A DNA stretch of 64,000 nt. It comes from Paraburkholderia nodosa. Lineage in GTDB: Bacteria; Pseudomonadota; Gammaproteobacteria; Burkholderiales; Burkholderiaceae. Location: positions 1 to 64,000 of the forward strand of contig NZ_MCNV01000024.1 of the NCBI RefSeq assembly GCF_001718195.1, given 5' to 3'. Below are positions 9,719-17,893 of this stretch, one piece after another. The notes below the pieces were generated by a model. The model had not been told where the DNA came from. It saw only the letters and a program-made list of their open reading frames with translations, and made no database searches. The position numbers and the translations under genes were made by a program. How positions within the stretch are numbered: the first letter of the stretch is position 1; the number at the start of each line of letters is the position of its first letter.

Positions 9719-10527
9719 ACGCACGCCATGATCCTCAACGTGGAATCGAGCGCATTGCGGTGCTCGTTTCGGTGGGGCGGCACCCCGTGAGCGGCGCGCC
9801 GCGTTACAGCCGCAACGACGCGCTCGCGCTCGACCTCGCGCGCACGCTGGCCGAGCGGCATCGCGCGCGTCTCGACGTGCTGCACGCAGGCGACGCCGCC
9901 GATGCCGCGCTCGCCGAATACCTCGCGCTGGGCGCGCACGAAGTGGAGGTGCTGGCCTGCACGCCTTCCGGCGACGCGGCACGGGTGCTCGCCGAGCGCG
10001 TGCGCGGCTACGACCTCGTGCTGACCGGCACGCGCGCCGAGGGCGCGCACGACAGCGGTATGCTGCCGTACGGTGTGGCGGCTGCGCTGGGCCTGCCGAT
10101 CGTGGGCGGCGCGGTCGATATCGACGTCGACGTCACGACGCGCGCCGCCGTGGTGCGCCAGTTTCTGCCCAAAGGTCTGCGGCGCCGCGTGCAGACGGCG
10201 CTGCCCGCGCTGATCGCCGTGCATCCGCTCGCGAATGCCCAGCCCCGGTACGCCTATGCGCGGCTGCGCGCGGGCGCGGTACGGCCCGCGAGCGCAATGC
10301 GCGTCAGCGCAGCTGAATCGACTGACGCTTCCGCATGGACGGTTGGCCCGATCGAGCGTAAACCCGTGCGACTGGCCGCGGCGGAAAAACGCTCGGGCCA
10401 CGCGCGCATGCTTTCGGCGACCACGACCGAAAGCCGGGGCGGCAACGTCGTAATTGAAGGGAGTTCGGTCGAAAAAGCACAAGTGATCCTCGCGTATTTG
10501 CGGGAGCATCAACTCATCGATTACTGA
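9715..10527 (+). CDS. Electron transfer flavoprotein beta-like subunit of the betaine cluster
   Basis: 270 residues. It has the ETF-beta pattern of an early VLVSVGRHPVSG segment, a central DLVLTGTRAEGAHDSGMLPYG and an IVGGAVDIDVDV stretch. It overlaps the alpha-like gene by 4 bp, and together they should form a heterodimer carrying electrons from the demethylase to DgcB. The C-terminal 60 residues are Arg/Ala-rich and probably less ordered, ending in a conserved-looking VIEGSS-AYLREHQLIDY segment. gbcA starts 49 bp downstream. Confidence 0.86.
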   Translation: MNARHDPQRGIERIAVLVSVGRHPVSGAPRYSRNDALALDLARTLAERHRARLDVLHAGDAADAALAEYLALGAHEVEVLACTPSGDAARVLAERVRGYDLVLTGTRAEGAHDSGMLPYGVAAALGLPIVGGAVDIDVDVTTRAAVVRQFLPKGLRRRVQTALPALIAVHPLANAQPRYAYARLRAGAVRPASAMRVSAAESTDASAWTVGPIERKPVRLAAAEKRSGHARMLSATTTESRGGNVVIEGSSVEKAQVILAYLREHQLIDY

Positions 10528-10576
10528 TTTTGCTGGCCTGTCGGCAACGAACTGGGATGAAAAATCCGGAGCACAC

Positions 10577-11818
10577 ATGAAAGTAACGGCAGAGATTCGC
10601 GCGCTGATCGAGCGCCGCCAAGCGGGTTACAGCCTGGAGGCGCCTTTCTACCTGAGCGAGGAGATTTTTGCGCTCGATATGGAGACGATTTTCCGGCAAC
10701 ACTGGATCGAGGTCGCCACGGAAGCGGAAATTCCCGAACCGGGCGACTACGTGACCGTCGATCTGGCGGGCGACTCGATCCTGATCGTGCGCGACGACGA
10801 CATGGAGGTACGCGCGTTCCACAACGTCTGCCGCCACCGCGGCGCGCGGCTGTGTAACGAAGAGAAGGGGTCGGTGGGCAATATCGTGTGCCCGTATCAC
10901 AGCTGGACCTACAACCTCACGGGCGCGCTGATGTTCGCGGAGCACATGGGCGAGCAGTTCGACCGCTGCAAGCACAGCCTCAAGAACGTGCATGTGGAAA
11001 ATCTCGCGGGCCTGATCTTCGTGTGTCTCGCCGAAGAGCCGCCCGCCGACTTCGCGGCGATGCGCGCCGAGATGGAGCCGTATCTGCGGCCGCACGACCT
11101 GGCTAGCTGCAAGGTCGCCGCGCAGGTGGACATCATCGAGAAGGGCAACTGGAAGCTCGTGATGGAAAACAATCGCGAGTGCTATCACTGCGTGGCGAAT
11201 CATCCCGAGCTGACGATTTCGCTCTACGAATACGGCTTCGGCTACGCGCGCACGGACGCCAACGCGGAAGGCATGGACGCGTTCGAGCGCACCTGCAACG
11301 AGCGCGCGAAGCAGTGGGAAGCGATGGACCTGCCGTCGGTCGAAATCGAAAAGCTGCTGGATGTCACGGGTTTTCGCACGCAGCGCCTGCCGCTCGACCG
11401 CTGCGGCGAGTCCCAAACGCTGGACGCGAAGGTCGCTTCGAAGAAGCTGCTCGGCGAATTCCGCACGGCCGATCTCGGCGGCCTCTCGTTCTGGACGCAG
11501 CCGAACTCGTGGCATCACTTCATGAGCGATCACATCGTGTCGTTTTCCGTGATTCCGCTTTCCGCCGGCGAAACGCTCGTGCGCACGCGCTGGCTCGTTC
11601 ACAAGGACGCGCGCGAAGGCATCGATTACGACGTGGAGAACCTCACCGCCGTGTGGAACGCGACCAACAACCAGGACCGCACGCTCGTGGAGTACTCGCA
11701 GCGCGGCGCGACGAGCAGTGCGTATGAACCGGGTCCATATTCGCCGTACACAGAAGGACTCGTTGAAAAGTTCTCGGCCTGGTATATCGGCCGCCTCGCC
11801 AGGCAGATTGGCGCATAA
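10577..11818 (+). CDS. gbcA: Glycine betaine monooxygenase, Rieske oxygenase subunit
   Basis: 413 residues. The Rieske 2Fe-2S site is Cys85-x-His87 and Cys105-x2-His108. The mononuclear iron site is in the ECYHCVANHPEL segment (His204-x4-His209). Size and motifs match GbcA, which together with GbcB demethylates glycine betaine to dimethylglycine, releasing formaldehyde. It lies between the dimethylglycine genes and gbcB, so the whole betaine-to-sarcosine route is on one strand. An agcacac stretch is all that precedes the ATG, so the ribosome site is weak. Confidence 0.95.
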   Translation: MKVTAEIRALIERRQAGYSLEAPFYLSEEIFALDMETIFRQHWIEVATEAEIPEPGDYVTVDLAGDSILIVRDDDMEVRAFHNVCRHRGARLCNEEKGSVGNIVCPYHSWTYNLTGALMFAEHMGEQFDRCKHSLKNVHVENLAGLIFVCLAEEPPADFAAMRAEMEPYLRPHDLASCKVAAQVDIIEKGNWKLVMENNRECYHCVANHPELTISLYEYGFGYARTDANAEGMDAFERTCNERAKQWEAMDLPSVEIEKLLDVTGFRTQRLPLDRCGESQTLDAKVASKKLLGEFRTADLGGLSFWTQPNSWHHFMSDHIVSFSVIPLSAGETLVRTRWLVHKDAREGIDYDVENLTAVWNATNNQDRTLVEYSQRGATSSAYEPGPYSPYTEGLVEKFSAWYIGRLARQIGA

Positions 11819-11853
11819 CGCACACGCGTAAAGCAAAGAGAGCGGAGTTTGAC

Positions 11854-12999
11854 ATGATGCGAGACGCGGCCCAATTCAATCCACTCGACGCCAGCGACAG
11901 CCGGGTGACGCGCCCGGCGTTCTGGGGCGCGCTGCCCGAGCGATGGACGAGCGAGGTCGAGGAGACCCTCGTGTGCTGCCACGTATGGCAGGAAACGCAC
12001 GATGTGAAGAGCTTTTTCCTGCGCTCGCCGCAGGGCCGCACGTTCTCGTTCGAGCCGGGGCAGTTCCTCACGCTCGAACTCGAGATCGACGGCGAGGCCA
12101 TCAACCGGTGCTATACGATTTCGTCTTCGCCCGCACGGCCTCATACCATTTCCATTACGGTCAAGCGCGTCCCGGGCGGCAAGGTGTCGAACTGGCTGCA
12201 CGACAACCTGCGGCCTGGCGTGTCGCTGCGCGTGCTCGGACCGGCCGGCGAATTCACCTGTGCGCGCCACCCCGCGCCGAAGTATCTATTCCTTTCCGCA
12301 GGGTCCGGCGTCACGCCGCTGATGTCGATGAGCCGCGCGCACCACGATCTCGCGGAGGACCGCGATATCATTTTCGTGCATAGCGCCCGCACGCCCGACG
12401 ACATCATCTTCGCGCGCGAACTGGAACTGATCGCTTCGAGCCGCGCGAATTTCCGCACGTCGTTCGTTTGTGAGCGGGTGGGCGCACGCACCGATTGGTC
12501 AGGCGTGACGGGTTTTCTCTCGCTGCCGCTCCTGAAGTTGATTGCACCGGACTTCATGGAGCGCGAAATCTTCACCTGTGGGCCCGCGCCCTACATGAAA
12601 GCCGTGCGCGATCTGCTCGACGAAGCGGGTTTCGCGCGCGAACGCTATCACGAAGAGAGTTTTTCATTCGAAACGCTTACGGCGCAAGCCGAGGCGCCGG
12701 TGGAACAGCCCCCGGCGGAATCGTCGGTCGAAACGGCCAGCTTCACGGTGACCTTCGCGAAGAGCCGCCGCGAGATTCAATGCGGTGCACGACAGACCGT
12801 GCTCGATGCTGCGCGTCAGGCCGGCGTGCGCCTCGCTTCGTCGTGCAGCCAGGGCATGTGCGGAACCTGTAAGGTCAAGCTCGTTTCCGGGCAAGTGGAG
12901 ATGAAGCACAGCGGCGGCATACGCCAGCGCGAAATCGATCAGGGCATGGCGCTGCTGTGCTGCTCGAAGCCGCTGTCCGACCTCGTCGTCGACAAATAG
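11854..12999 (+). CDS. gbcB: Glycine betaine monooxygenase, ferredoxin reductase subunit
   Basis: 381 residues. An FAD-binding ferredoxin-reductase-type domain (RCYTISSSP near 85-93) is followed by an NAD(P)-binding region (FLSAGSGVTPLMSM, then FTCGPAPYMK). A C-terminal plant-type 2Fe-2S ferredoxin domain has Cys at about 331, 336, 339 and 369/370 (SCSQGMCGTC). This is the standard reductase partner of GbcA, feeding it electrons from NAD(P)H. It starts 35 bp after gbcA behind an AGCGGAG ribosome site. The ATG at 11854 is followed at once by a second ATG, and either could be used. Confidence 0.94.
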   Translation: MMRDAAQFNPLDASDSRVTRPAFWGALPERWTSEVEETLVCCHVWQETHDVKSFFLRSPQGRTFSFEPGQFLTLELEIDGEAINRCYTISSSPARPHTISITVKRVPGGKVSNWLHDNLRPGVSLRVLGPAGEFTCARHPAPKYLFLSAGSGVTPLMSMSRAHHDLAEDRDIIFVHSARTPDDIIFARELELIASSRANFRTSFVCERVGARTDWSGVTGFLSLPLLKLIAPDFMEREIFTCGPAPYMKAVRDLLDEAGFARERYHEESFSFETLTAQAEAPVEQPPAESSVETASFTVTFAKSRREIQCGARQTVLDAARQAGVRLASSCSQGMCGTCKVKLVSGQVEMKHSGGIRQREIDQGMALLCCSKPLSDLVVDK

Positions 13000-13111
13000 C
13001 GCGCACGTCGCGCAACGACAAGAACACGTCGTAAATCGACGTTAGCGGCAGATTGTGGCGGGCGAATCTGCATAGGCACGGGGCGCTTGCCCATATCACA
13101 GGAGATCGACC
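13000..13111 (+). promoter_or_regulatory. Candidate promoter/operator region before the betaine-binding protein
   Basis: The 112 bp gap between gbcB and the binding-protein gene contains atcgacgttagcggc (about 13035-13049). Its core, cgttagcgg, is repeated within the dyad upstream of glyA at 1331-1339. A shared site ahead of the catabolic and uptake genes would fit one regulator controlling both. A clear AGGAG sits 7 bases before the start at 13112. No obvious sigma-70 pair was picked out. Confidence 0.35.
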
Positions 13112-13972
13112 ATGAAGCTGGCTGGAAAACTCTTTTGGACCGGTGTGTTATCGGCGATGGTGAGCTTGAACGCCCCGGCGTTTGCCGACGGCAAGCCGAC
13201 CTTGAAGATCGGTTATGTCGAAGGCTGGGACGACAGCGTCGCGACGTCCAACGTGGCCGCACGCATCATCGAGAAACGCTACGGCTATCCGGTGCAACTC
13301 GTGCCGGTGGCCGCGGGCATCATGTGGCAAGGCGTGGCGCGTGGCGACCTCGACGCGACGCTTTCCGCCTGGCTGCCCGTCACACAGGGCGCGTACTGGG
13401 CGCAATTCAAGGACAAGGTGGTCGACCTCGGCACGAATTTCACGGGCGCGAAGATCGGCCTCGTGGTGCCCGACTACGTGAGCGCGAAGAGCATTACCGA
13501 TCTCAACGCGGACAAGTCGGCGTTCGGCGGTCGCATCGTCGGCATCGACGCCGGCGCGGGCGTGATGCGCAAGACCGACGAGGCCGTCAAGCAATACGAC
13601 CTCAGCTACAGCGTGATGCCGAGTTCGGGCAGCGCGATGACGGCCGAGCTGGCGCGTTCGGTGGGGACGAAGAAGCCTGTGATCGTCACGGGCTGGACGC
13701 CGCACTGGATGTTCGCCAAGTACAAGCTGCGCTTCCTCGACGATCCGAAGAACGTCTACGGCGCGGCCGAGCACGTGGACAACGTGGCCAACCCCGAGCT
13801 CGAGAAGAAGGCTCCGCAGGTGGTGACGTTCCTGAAGAACTTCCAGTGGAAGCCGGGTGAGATCGACAGCGTGATGCTTGCGATCCAGAACGGCGAAAAG
13901 CCCGACGCAGCCGCCGACACGTGGATCGCCGCGCATGGCGACCGTGTGAATGCCTGGGCGGGTACGCAGTAA
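13112..13972 (+). CDS. Glycine betaine/choline-type ABC transporter substrate-binding protein
   Basis: 286 residues with a signal peptide of about 25 residues ending ...NAPAFA. The mature part fits the OpuAC/ProX-like family: GYVEGWDD near the start, TLSAWLPVTQGAY, and aromatic residues suited to a cation-pi cage for a quaternary ammonium group. It is periplasmic and pairs with the ATPase and permease downstream. In Pseudomonas the CaiX, CbcX and BetX proteins share one such transporter for carnitine, choline and betaine. The surrounding catabolic genes favour betaine here. Confidence 0.92.
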   Translation: MKLAGKLFWTGVLSAMVSLNAPAFADGKPTLKIGYVEGWDDSVATSNVAARIIEKRYGYPVQLVPVAAGIMWQGVARGDLDATLSAWLPVTQGAYWAQFKDKVVDLGTNFTGAKIGLVVPDYVSAKSITDLNADKSAFGGRIVGIDAGAGVMRKTDEAVKQYDLSYSVMPSSGSAMTAELARSVGTKKPVIVTGWTPHWMFAKYKLRFLDDPKNVYGAAEHVDNVANPELEKKAPQVVTFLKNFQWKPGEIDSVMLAIQNGEKPDAAADTWIAAHGDRVNAWAGTQ

Positions 13973-13991
13973 TCGCAGCAATCAAACGGCA

Positions 13992-14010
13992 GGGGGCCCG
14001 CCGCGGCCCC
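13992..14010 (+). terminator. GC-rich stem-loop between binding-protein and ATPase genes
   Basis: ggggcc (13993-13998) and ggcccc (14005-14010) can form a 6 bp stem with a 6-base loop in the 229 bp spacer after the binding-protein gene. There is no T-run, so it is more likely an mRNA-stabilising or attenuating hairpin that raises binding-protein levels over the membrane components than a full terminator. Confidence 0.4.
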
Positions 14011-14201
14011 GCCAGATCAGCGCCCATCACGGGCCGCGCGCAGTGCGATTGTGCGCATGCAGCATGTGACCTTTCTGATGCGGCGCCGTGTCGCTTTTGC
14101 GCAAGCGTCTGTCGCAATTCGCCATCCCGGCAGGGATTTTTCTGGCAACTATGTAGACATACCGTGCGGGCCGGCGCCTGCCGTTCGAGGAGACGGAGTC
14201 G

Positions 14202-15374
14202 ATGAAATCCCCCAAGATCGTGGTCGATGGATTATGCAAGGTGTTCGGGCCCAACCCGAAGCTTGCCCGTGAACTGCTCGCGAAGGGCGCGACGAAAGAC
14301 GAGTTGTTCGCGAAGACCGGCTATGTGCTCGGCGTGAACAATGCGTCGTTCGAGGTGCACGAGGGCGAGATTTTCGTGCTGATGGGCCTGTCCGGCTCGG
14401 GCAAGTCCACGCTGATCCGGCTCATCAACCGGCTCGTGGAACCCACCGCCGGCAAGGTCGTCATCGACGGGCGCGATATCGCGGCCGTGCGCCGCTCTGA
14501 GCTGGTCTCGCTGCGCCGCACCGACATGAGCATGGTGTTCCAGTCGTTCGCGCTCATGCCGCAGCGCAGTGTGCTTGCGAATGCCGCGTTCGGCCTCGAA
14601 GTGGCGGGCGTGGGCCGCAAGGAGCGCGAGCGGCGCGCGCTGGCCGTGCTGGAACAGGTCGGCCTCGCGGCGTTTGCGCAGAAGCTGCCCGCCGAGCTTT
14701 CGGGCGGCATGCAGCAGCGCGTGGGCCTCGCTCGCGCGCTCGCGGTGAATCCTTCGCTCATGATCATGGACGAAGCATTCTCCGCGCTCGATCCGCTCAA
14801 GCGCAAGGAAATGCAGAACGTGCTGCTGCAACTGCAGAAAGAGCAGCGCCGCACGATCATGTTCGTTTCGCACGACCTCGAAGAGGCGCTGCGCATCGGC
14901 AGCCGTATCGCCATCATGGAAGGCGGACGCATCGTGCAGATCGGCACGCCGCAGGAAATCATCAGCAACCCCGCCGATGATTATGTGCGCGCGTTCTTCG
15001 ACGGCGTGGACACGAGCCGCTACCTCACCGCCGGCGACCTCATGCAGCGCGAAGCCGTGCCGGTCATCCGCACGCTCGACGCGAAGAGCGTGGCCTCGTC
15101 GCTCAACGGCAGCGCCAACTATGCGTTCGTGCTGGACGCCCAGCGCCGCATCAGCGGTTGCGTCACGCGCGATGCGATCGGCGCCGCGCAGCCGTCGCTG
15201 AAGAAAGTCGAATGCATCACGCTTGGCACGCCGCTGGAGCAGGTGGTCTCGCGCGTGTGCGCGAACACGACGGCGCTGCCCGTGGTCGACGACGAAGGAC
15301 GCTATTGCGGCTCCATCGATCAGGCCGCCGTGCTGAAGGTCATTACGCGAAATCGAGGTGCCGCCCATGTCTGA
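14202..15374 (+). CDS. Glycine betaine/choline ABC transporter ATP-binding protein (ProV type)
   Basis: 390 residues. Walker A is GLSGSGKST (62-70), the signature LSGGMQ is at 166-171, and Walker B LMIMDE is at 186-191. The extended N-terminus and C-terminal CBS-like pair are typical of the ProV/OpuAA subfamily; in that family the CBS region can couple transport to ionic strength. The last codons overlap the permease gene. It powers uptake of quaternary amines with the membrane protein at 15367-16263. Confidence 0.94.
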   Translation: MKSPKIVVDGLCKVFGPNPKLARELLAKGATKDELFAKTGYVLGVNNASFEVHEGEIFVLMGLSGSGKSTLIRLINRLVEPTAGKVVIDGRDIAAVRRSELVSLRRTDMSMVFQSFALMPQRSVLANAAFGLEVAGVGRKERERRALAVLEQVGLAAFAQKLPAELSGGMQQRVGLARALAVNPSLMIMDEAFSALDPLKRKEMQNVLLQLQKEQRRTIMFVSHDLEEALRIGSRIAIMEGGRIVQIGTPQEIISNPADDYVRAFFDGVDTSRYLTAGDLMQREAVPVIRTLDAKSVASSLNGSANYAFVLDAQRRISGCVTRDAIGAAQPSLKKVECITLGTPLEQVVSRVCANTTALPVVDDEGRYCGSIDQAAVLKVITRNRGAAHV

Positions 15375-16263
15375 GATCATTCCCGTCGGCCAGTGGGTCG
15401 ATCAGTCGGTTCACTATCTGCTCGACCACGACGCCAACAGCTTCGACGCCGTCGGCAAGGCAATCGAGGGCTTCGCGGCGTTCGTCGAGCACGGCCTGCA
15501 GGCCATTCCCATGTGGGCGCTCATGGCGTTCTTCATCGCGATCGGCCTGTGGCGCGTGGGCTGGCGCTTCGCGATCTTCGCCACCTGCTCGCTATTGCTG
15601 ATCTACGCAACCGGCTTTTGGGATCAGACCGTCGTGACGCTCGGCCTCACGCTCTCGTCAACGGTGATCAGCCTCGTGATCGGTATTCCGCTTGGCATCT
15701 GGACGGCGAAGAGCAAGCTCGTGCAAACCATCGTGCGGCCCATTCTCGACCTGATGCAGACCATGCCGGCCTTCGTCTATCTGATTCCCGCCGCGATGCT
15801 GTTCGGTCTCGGCCGCGTGCCGGGCATTCTGTCCACGGTGATCTTCGCCATGCCGCCTGCCGTTCGTCTCACGAGTCTCGGCATCAAGCACGTGAACCGC
15901 GAGATCGTCGAAGCAGGGCAGGCGTTCGGCTGCACGCCGTGGCAGCTGCTGTACAAGGTGCAGTTTCCGAACGCGCTGCCGTCCATTATGCAGGGCGTGA
16001 ACCAGACCATCATGATGGCGCTTTCCATGGTCATCATCGCTTCGATGGTGGGCGCGGGCGGTCTCGGCAACGACGTGCTCGCAAGCATTCAGCGGCTGGA
16101 TATTGGCCTCGGCTTCGAAAGCGGACTTTCCGTCGTGCTGCTCGCCATCATCCTTGACCGGATTACGGAGAGCTTTGGCCGGGCGCCGGGCGCGGTGAAA
16201 GCGCCGCTGTTCTCCGGACTGAAGCAACTGATGCGAGTGCGTCCCGCAGTCGTAGAGGCGTAA
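15367..16263 (+). CDS. Glycine betaine/choline ABC transporter permease (ProW type)
   Basis: 298 residues from the ATG at 15367, preceded by gaggtg; an in-frame GTG at 15358 is possible. It overlaps the ATPase gene by 8 bp. Several hydrophobic helices start near residue 48, and the EAA-type coupling motif is EAGQAFGCTPWQLLYKVQFP. This is the inner-membrane channel of the betaine/choline importer. A single permease gene suggests a homodimeric channel. Confidence 0.93.
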   Translation: MSEIIPVGQWVDQSVHYLLDHDANSFDAVGKAIEGFAAFVEHGLQAIPMWALMAFFIAIGLWRVGWRFAIFATCSLLLIYATGFWDQTVVTLGLTLSSTVISLVIGIPLGIWTAKSKLVQTIVRPILDLMQTMPAFVYLIPAAMLFGLGRVPGILSTVIFAMPPAVRLTSLGIKHVNREIVEAGQAFGCTPWQLLYKVQFPNALPSIMQGVNQTIMMALSMVIIASMVGAGGLGNDVLASIQRLDIGLGFESGLSVVLLAIILDRITESFGRAPGAVKAPLFSGLKQLMRVRPAVVEA

Positions 16264-16307
16264 GCGTTGAAGTAACACGATCAACCGTCGTTCCCGAGGA
16301 GCGCAAT

Positions 16308-17300
16308 GTGACGATCGACATCGCCGTGCCCGAGCCCGAAACGCGCACGGCATCGTCTCTCAGACATTTCGGTTTCCTGACGTTGCAGAACTTCTCGATG
16401 ATCGCGTTTTCGAGTGCGGTCGAGGTTCTGCGCATGGCGAACTACGTGGGGCGCGCGGACCATTACCGCTGGTCGATCTACTCGCTCGATGGCGCACCGG
16501 CCCGAGCAAGCAACGGCATCACCGTGCGCCCCGCGCAGGCGCTCGACCCGGCGTGCCTGCCCGACGTGCTGATTGTGTGCGGCGGCATACGCATACGCGA
16601 AATCATGAGCGACGGCGTGTGCGCCACGCTCGCCATGGTGGCGCAGCAGGGCGTGCCGCTCGGCGGCATCTGCACCGGTGCTTATGCGCTGATGGCGAGC
16701 GGGTTGCTGGATGGCTATCGTTGCGCCGTGCATTGGGAGGATCTTACGGTCCTGCATGAAGAGTTTCCGCGTGTGCGTTTCGCCGATGAGCTGTTTGTGG
16801 TCGATCGCGACCGCCTTACTTGCACGGGCGGCACCGCGCCGCTTGATCTGATGCTCGAACTCGTTGGTGCGAGTCTTGGGCAGAGTCTTGCCGCTAAGGT
16901 GTCCGAACAGTTCATTCTCGAGCGGATTCGCAGCTCGACGGATCTGCAGCCTATTCCCGTGGATGCGCGTGTGGGTTTTTCGCGTGCCGAGTTGGTGGAG
17001 GTCGTGCGGTTGATGGAGGCTAATATCAAGGAGCCTCTGTCGCTGGAGGAACTCGCGCGGCTCGTTCGGCTTTCGCAACGGCATTTGCAGCGGATGTTCA
17101 AGGCGTATCTCAACGTTTCGCCGACGCATTATTACTTGACGTTGCGCCTGAAGCGCGCGCGAGAGCTGTTGCGGACTACCGATACTTCGATTTCTCGTGT
17201 GACCGCTATTTGTGGGTTTAATTCACCCTGCCATTTTAGTAAGGCGTATCGGGTGCAGTTTGGGCATGCGCCGAGTCATGAGCGGCGCGGCGCTGATTGA
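16308..17300 (+). CDS. GlxA family AraC-type regulator, likely GbdR-like
   Basis: 330 residues. The GTG at 16308 follows GAGGAGCGCAAT; an out-of-frame ATG overlaps it at 16306. The N-terminal DJ-1/PfpI-like domain has the GGICTGAYALM elbow, and the C-terminal AraC domain contains LSLEELARLVRLSQRHLQRM. It is clearly paralogous to the regulator at 64-1095 (for example THYYLTLRL-RARELL in both). It sits 44 bp after the permease in the same direction, so it may be co-transcribed with the transporter. It is a good GbdR or SouR candidate; sequence alone does not say which. Confidence 0.88.
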   Translation: MTIDIAVPEPETRTASSLRHFGFLTLQNFSMIAFSSAVEVLRMANYVGRADHYRWSIYSLDGAPARASNGITVRPAQALDPACLPDVLIVCGGIRIREIMSDGVCATLAMVAQQGVPLGGICTGAYALMASGLLDGYRCAVHWEDLTVLHEEFPRVRFADELFVVDRDRLTCTGGTAPLDLMLELVGASLGQSLAAKVSEQFILERIRSSTDLQPIPVDARVGFSRAELVEVVRLMEANIKEPLSLEELARLVRLSQRHLQRMFKAYLNVSPTHYYLTLRLKRARELLRTTDTSISRVTAICGFNSPCHFSKAYRVQFGHAPSHERRGAD

Positions 17301-17314
17301 TCGGATTTTTTTGT

Positions 17315-17872
17315 TTTTTGGGCCTTTCCTTGTTTTCGCGGCGGTATGCCTGGGTTGCCCCTGTGCGGGGCGGCACCTACTTTCTTTGCGGCGGCAAAGA
17401 AAGTAGGCAAAGAAAGCCGCTCAAACCGCCAGCGCCTGCCACAGTTCACATCTCGACGTACATGGTGAATGGCTCCGGAGCGTCTGTCACCTCTCGCCCC
17501 CAAACGGAGTGACAAGGCGCTCATCCTTCCGGCGGCGCTGCGCGCGCCGAAGGGCATAACCTAAAACCAGTGGGGCACATGAGTTCTCGCGAATGCTCAC
17601 GCGTGCCCGCTGGTTTCCCATGCAAACCACACCGCAGCGCGCGTAGCGAGCAGCGGGATGAATGAGCGCCTTGTCACCAACTTGGGTGGTGCGAGGTGAC
17701 AGACGCTCCGGAGCCATTCACCATGTACGGCGAGATGTGAACTGTGGCAGGCATTAGCGGTTTGAGCGGCTTTCTTTGCCTACTTTCTTTGCCGCCGCAA
17801 AGAAAGTAGGTGCCGCCCCGCACAGGGGCAACCCAGGCATACCGCCGCGAAAACAAGGAAAGGCCCAAAAAA
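17315..17872. repeat. Large imperfect inverted repeat (about 210 bp arms, 137 bp centre)
   Basis: The left arm (17315-17524) and right arm (17662-17872) are reverse complements over most of their length. The outer ends read gggcctttccttgttttcgc and its complement; the inner ends read gtgacaaggcgctcat and its complement. A ctactttctttgc/gcaaagaaagtag motif occurs twice per arm. Part of the right arm recurs at 1-60. The element fills the gap between two convergent regulator genes, so it could act as a two-way terminator. The small open frames inside both arms give nearly the same peptide and are repeat artefacts. Confidence 0.85.
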
Positions 17873-17893
17873 GCGCCCAACCGGCAAAAAAAG

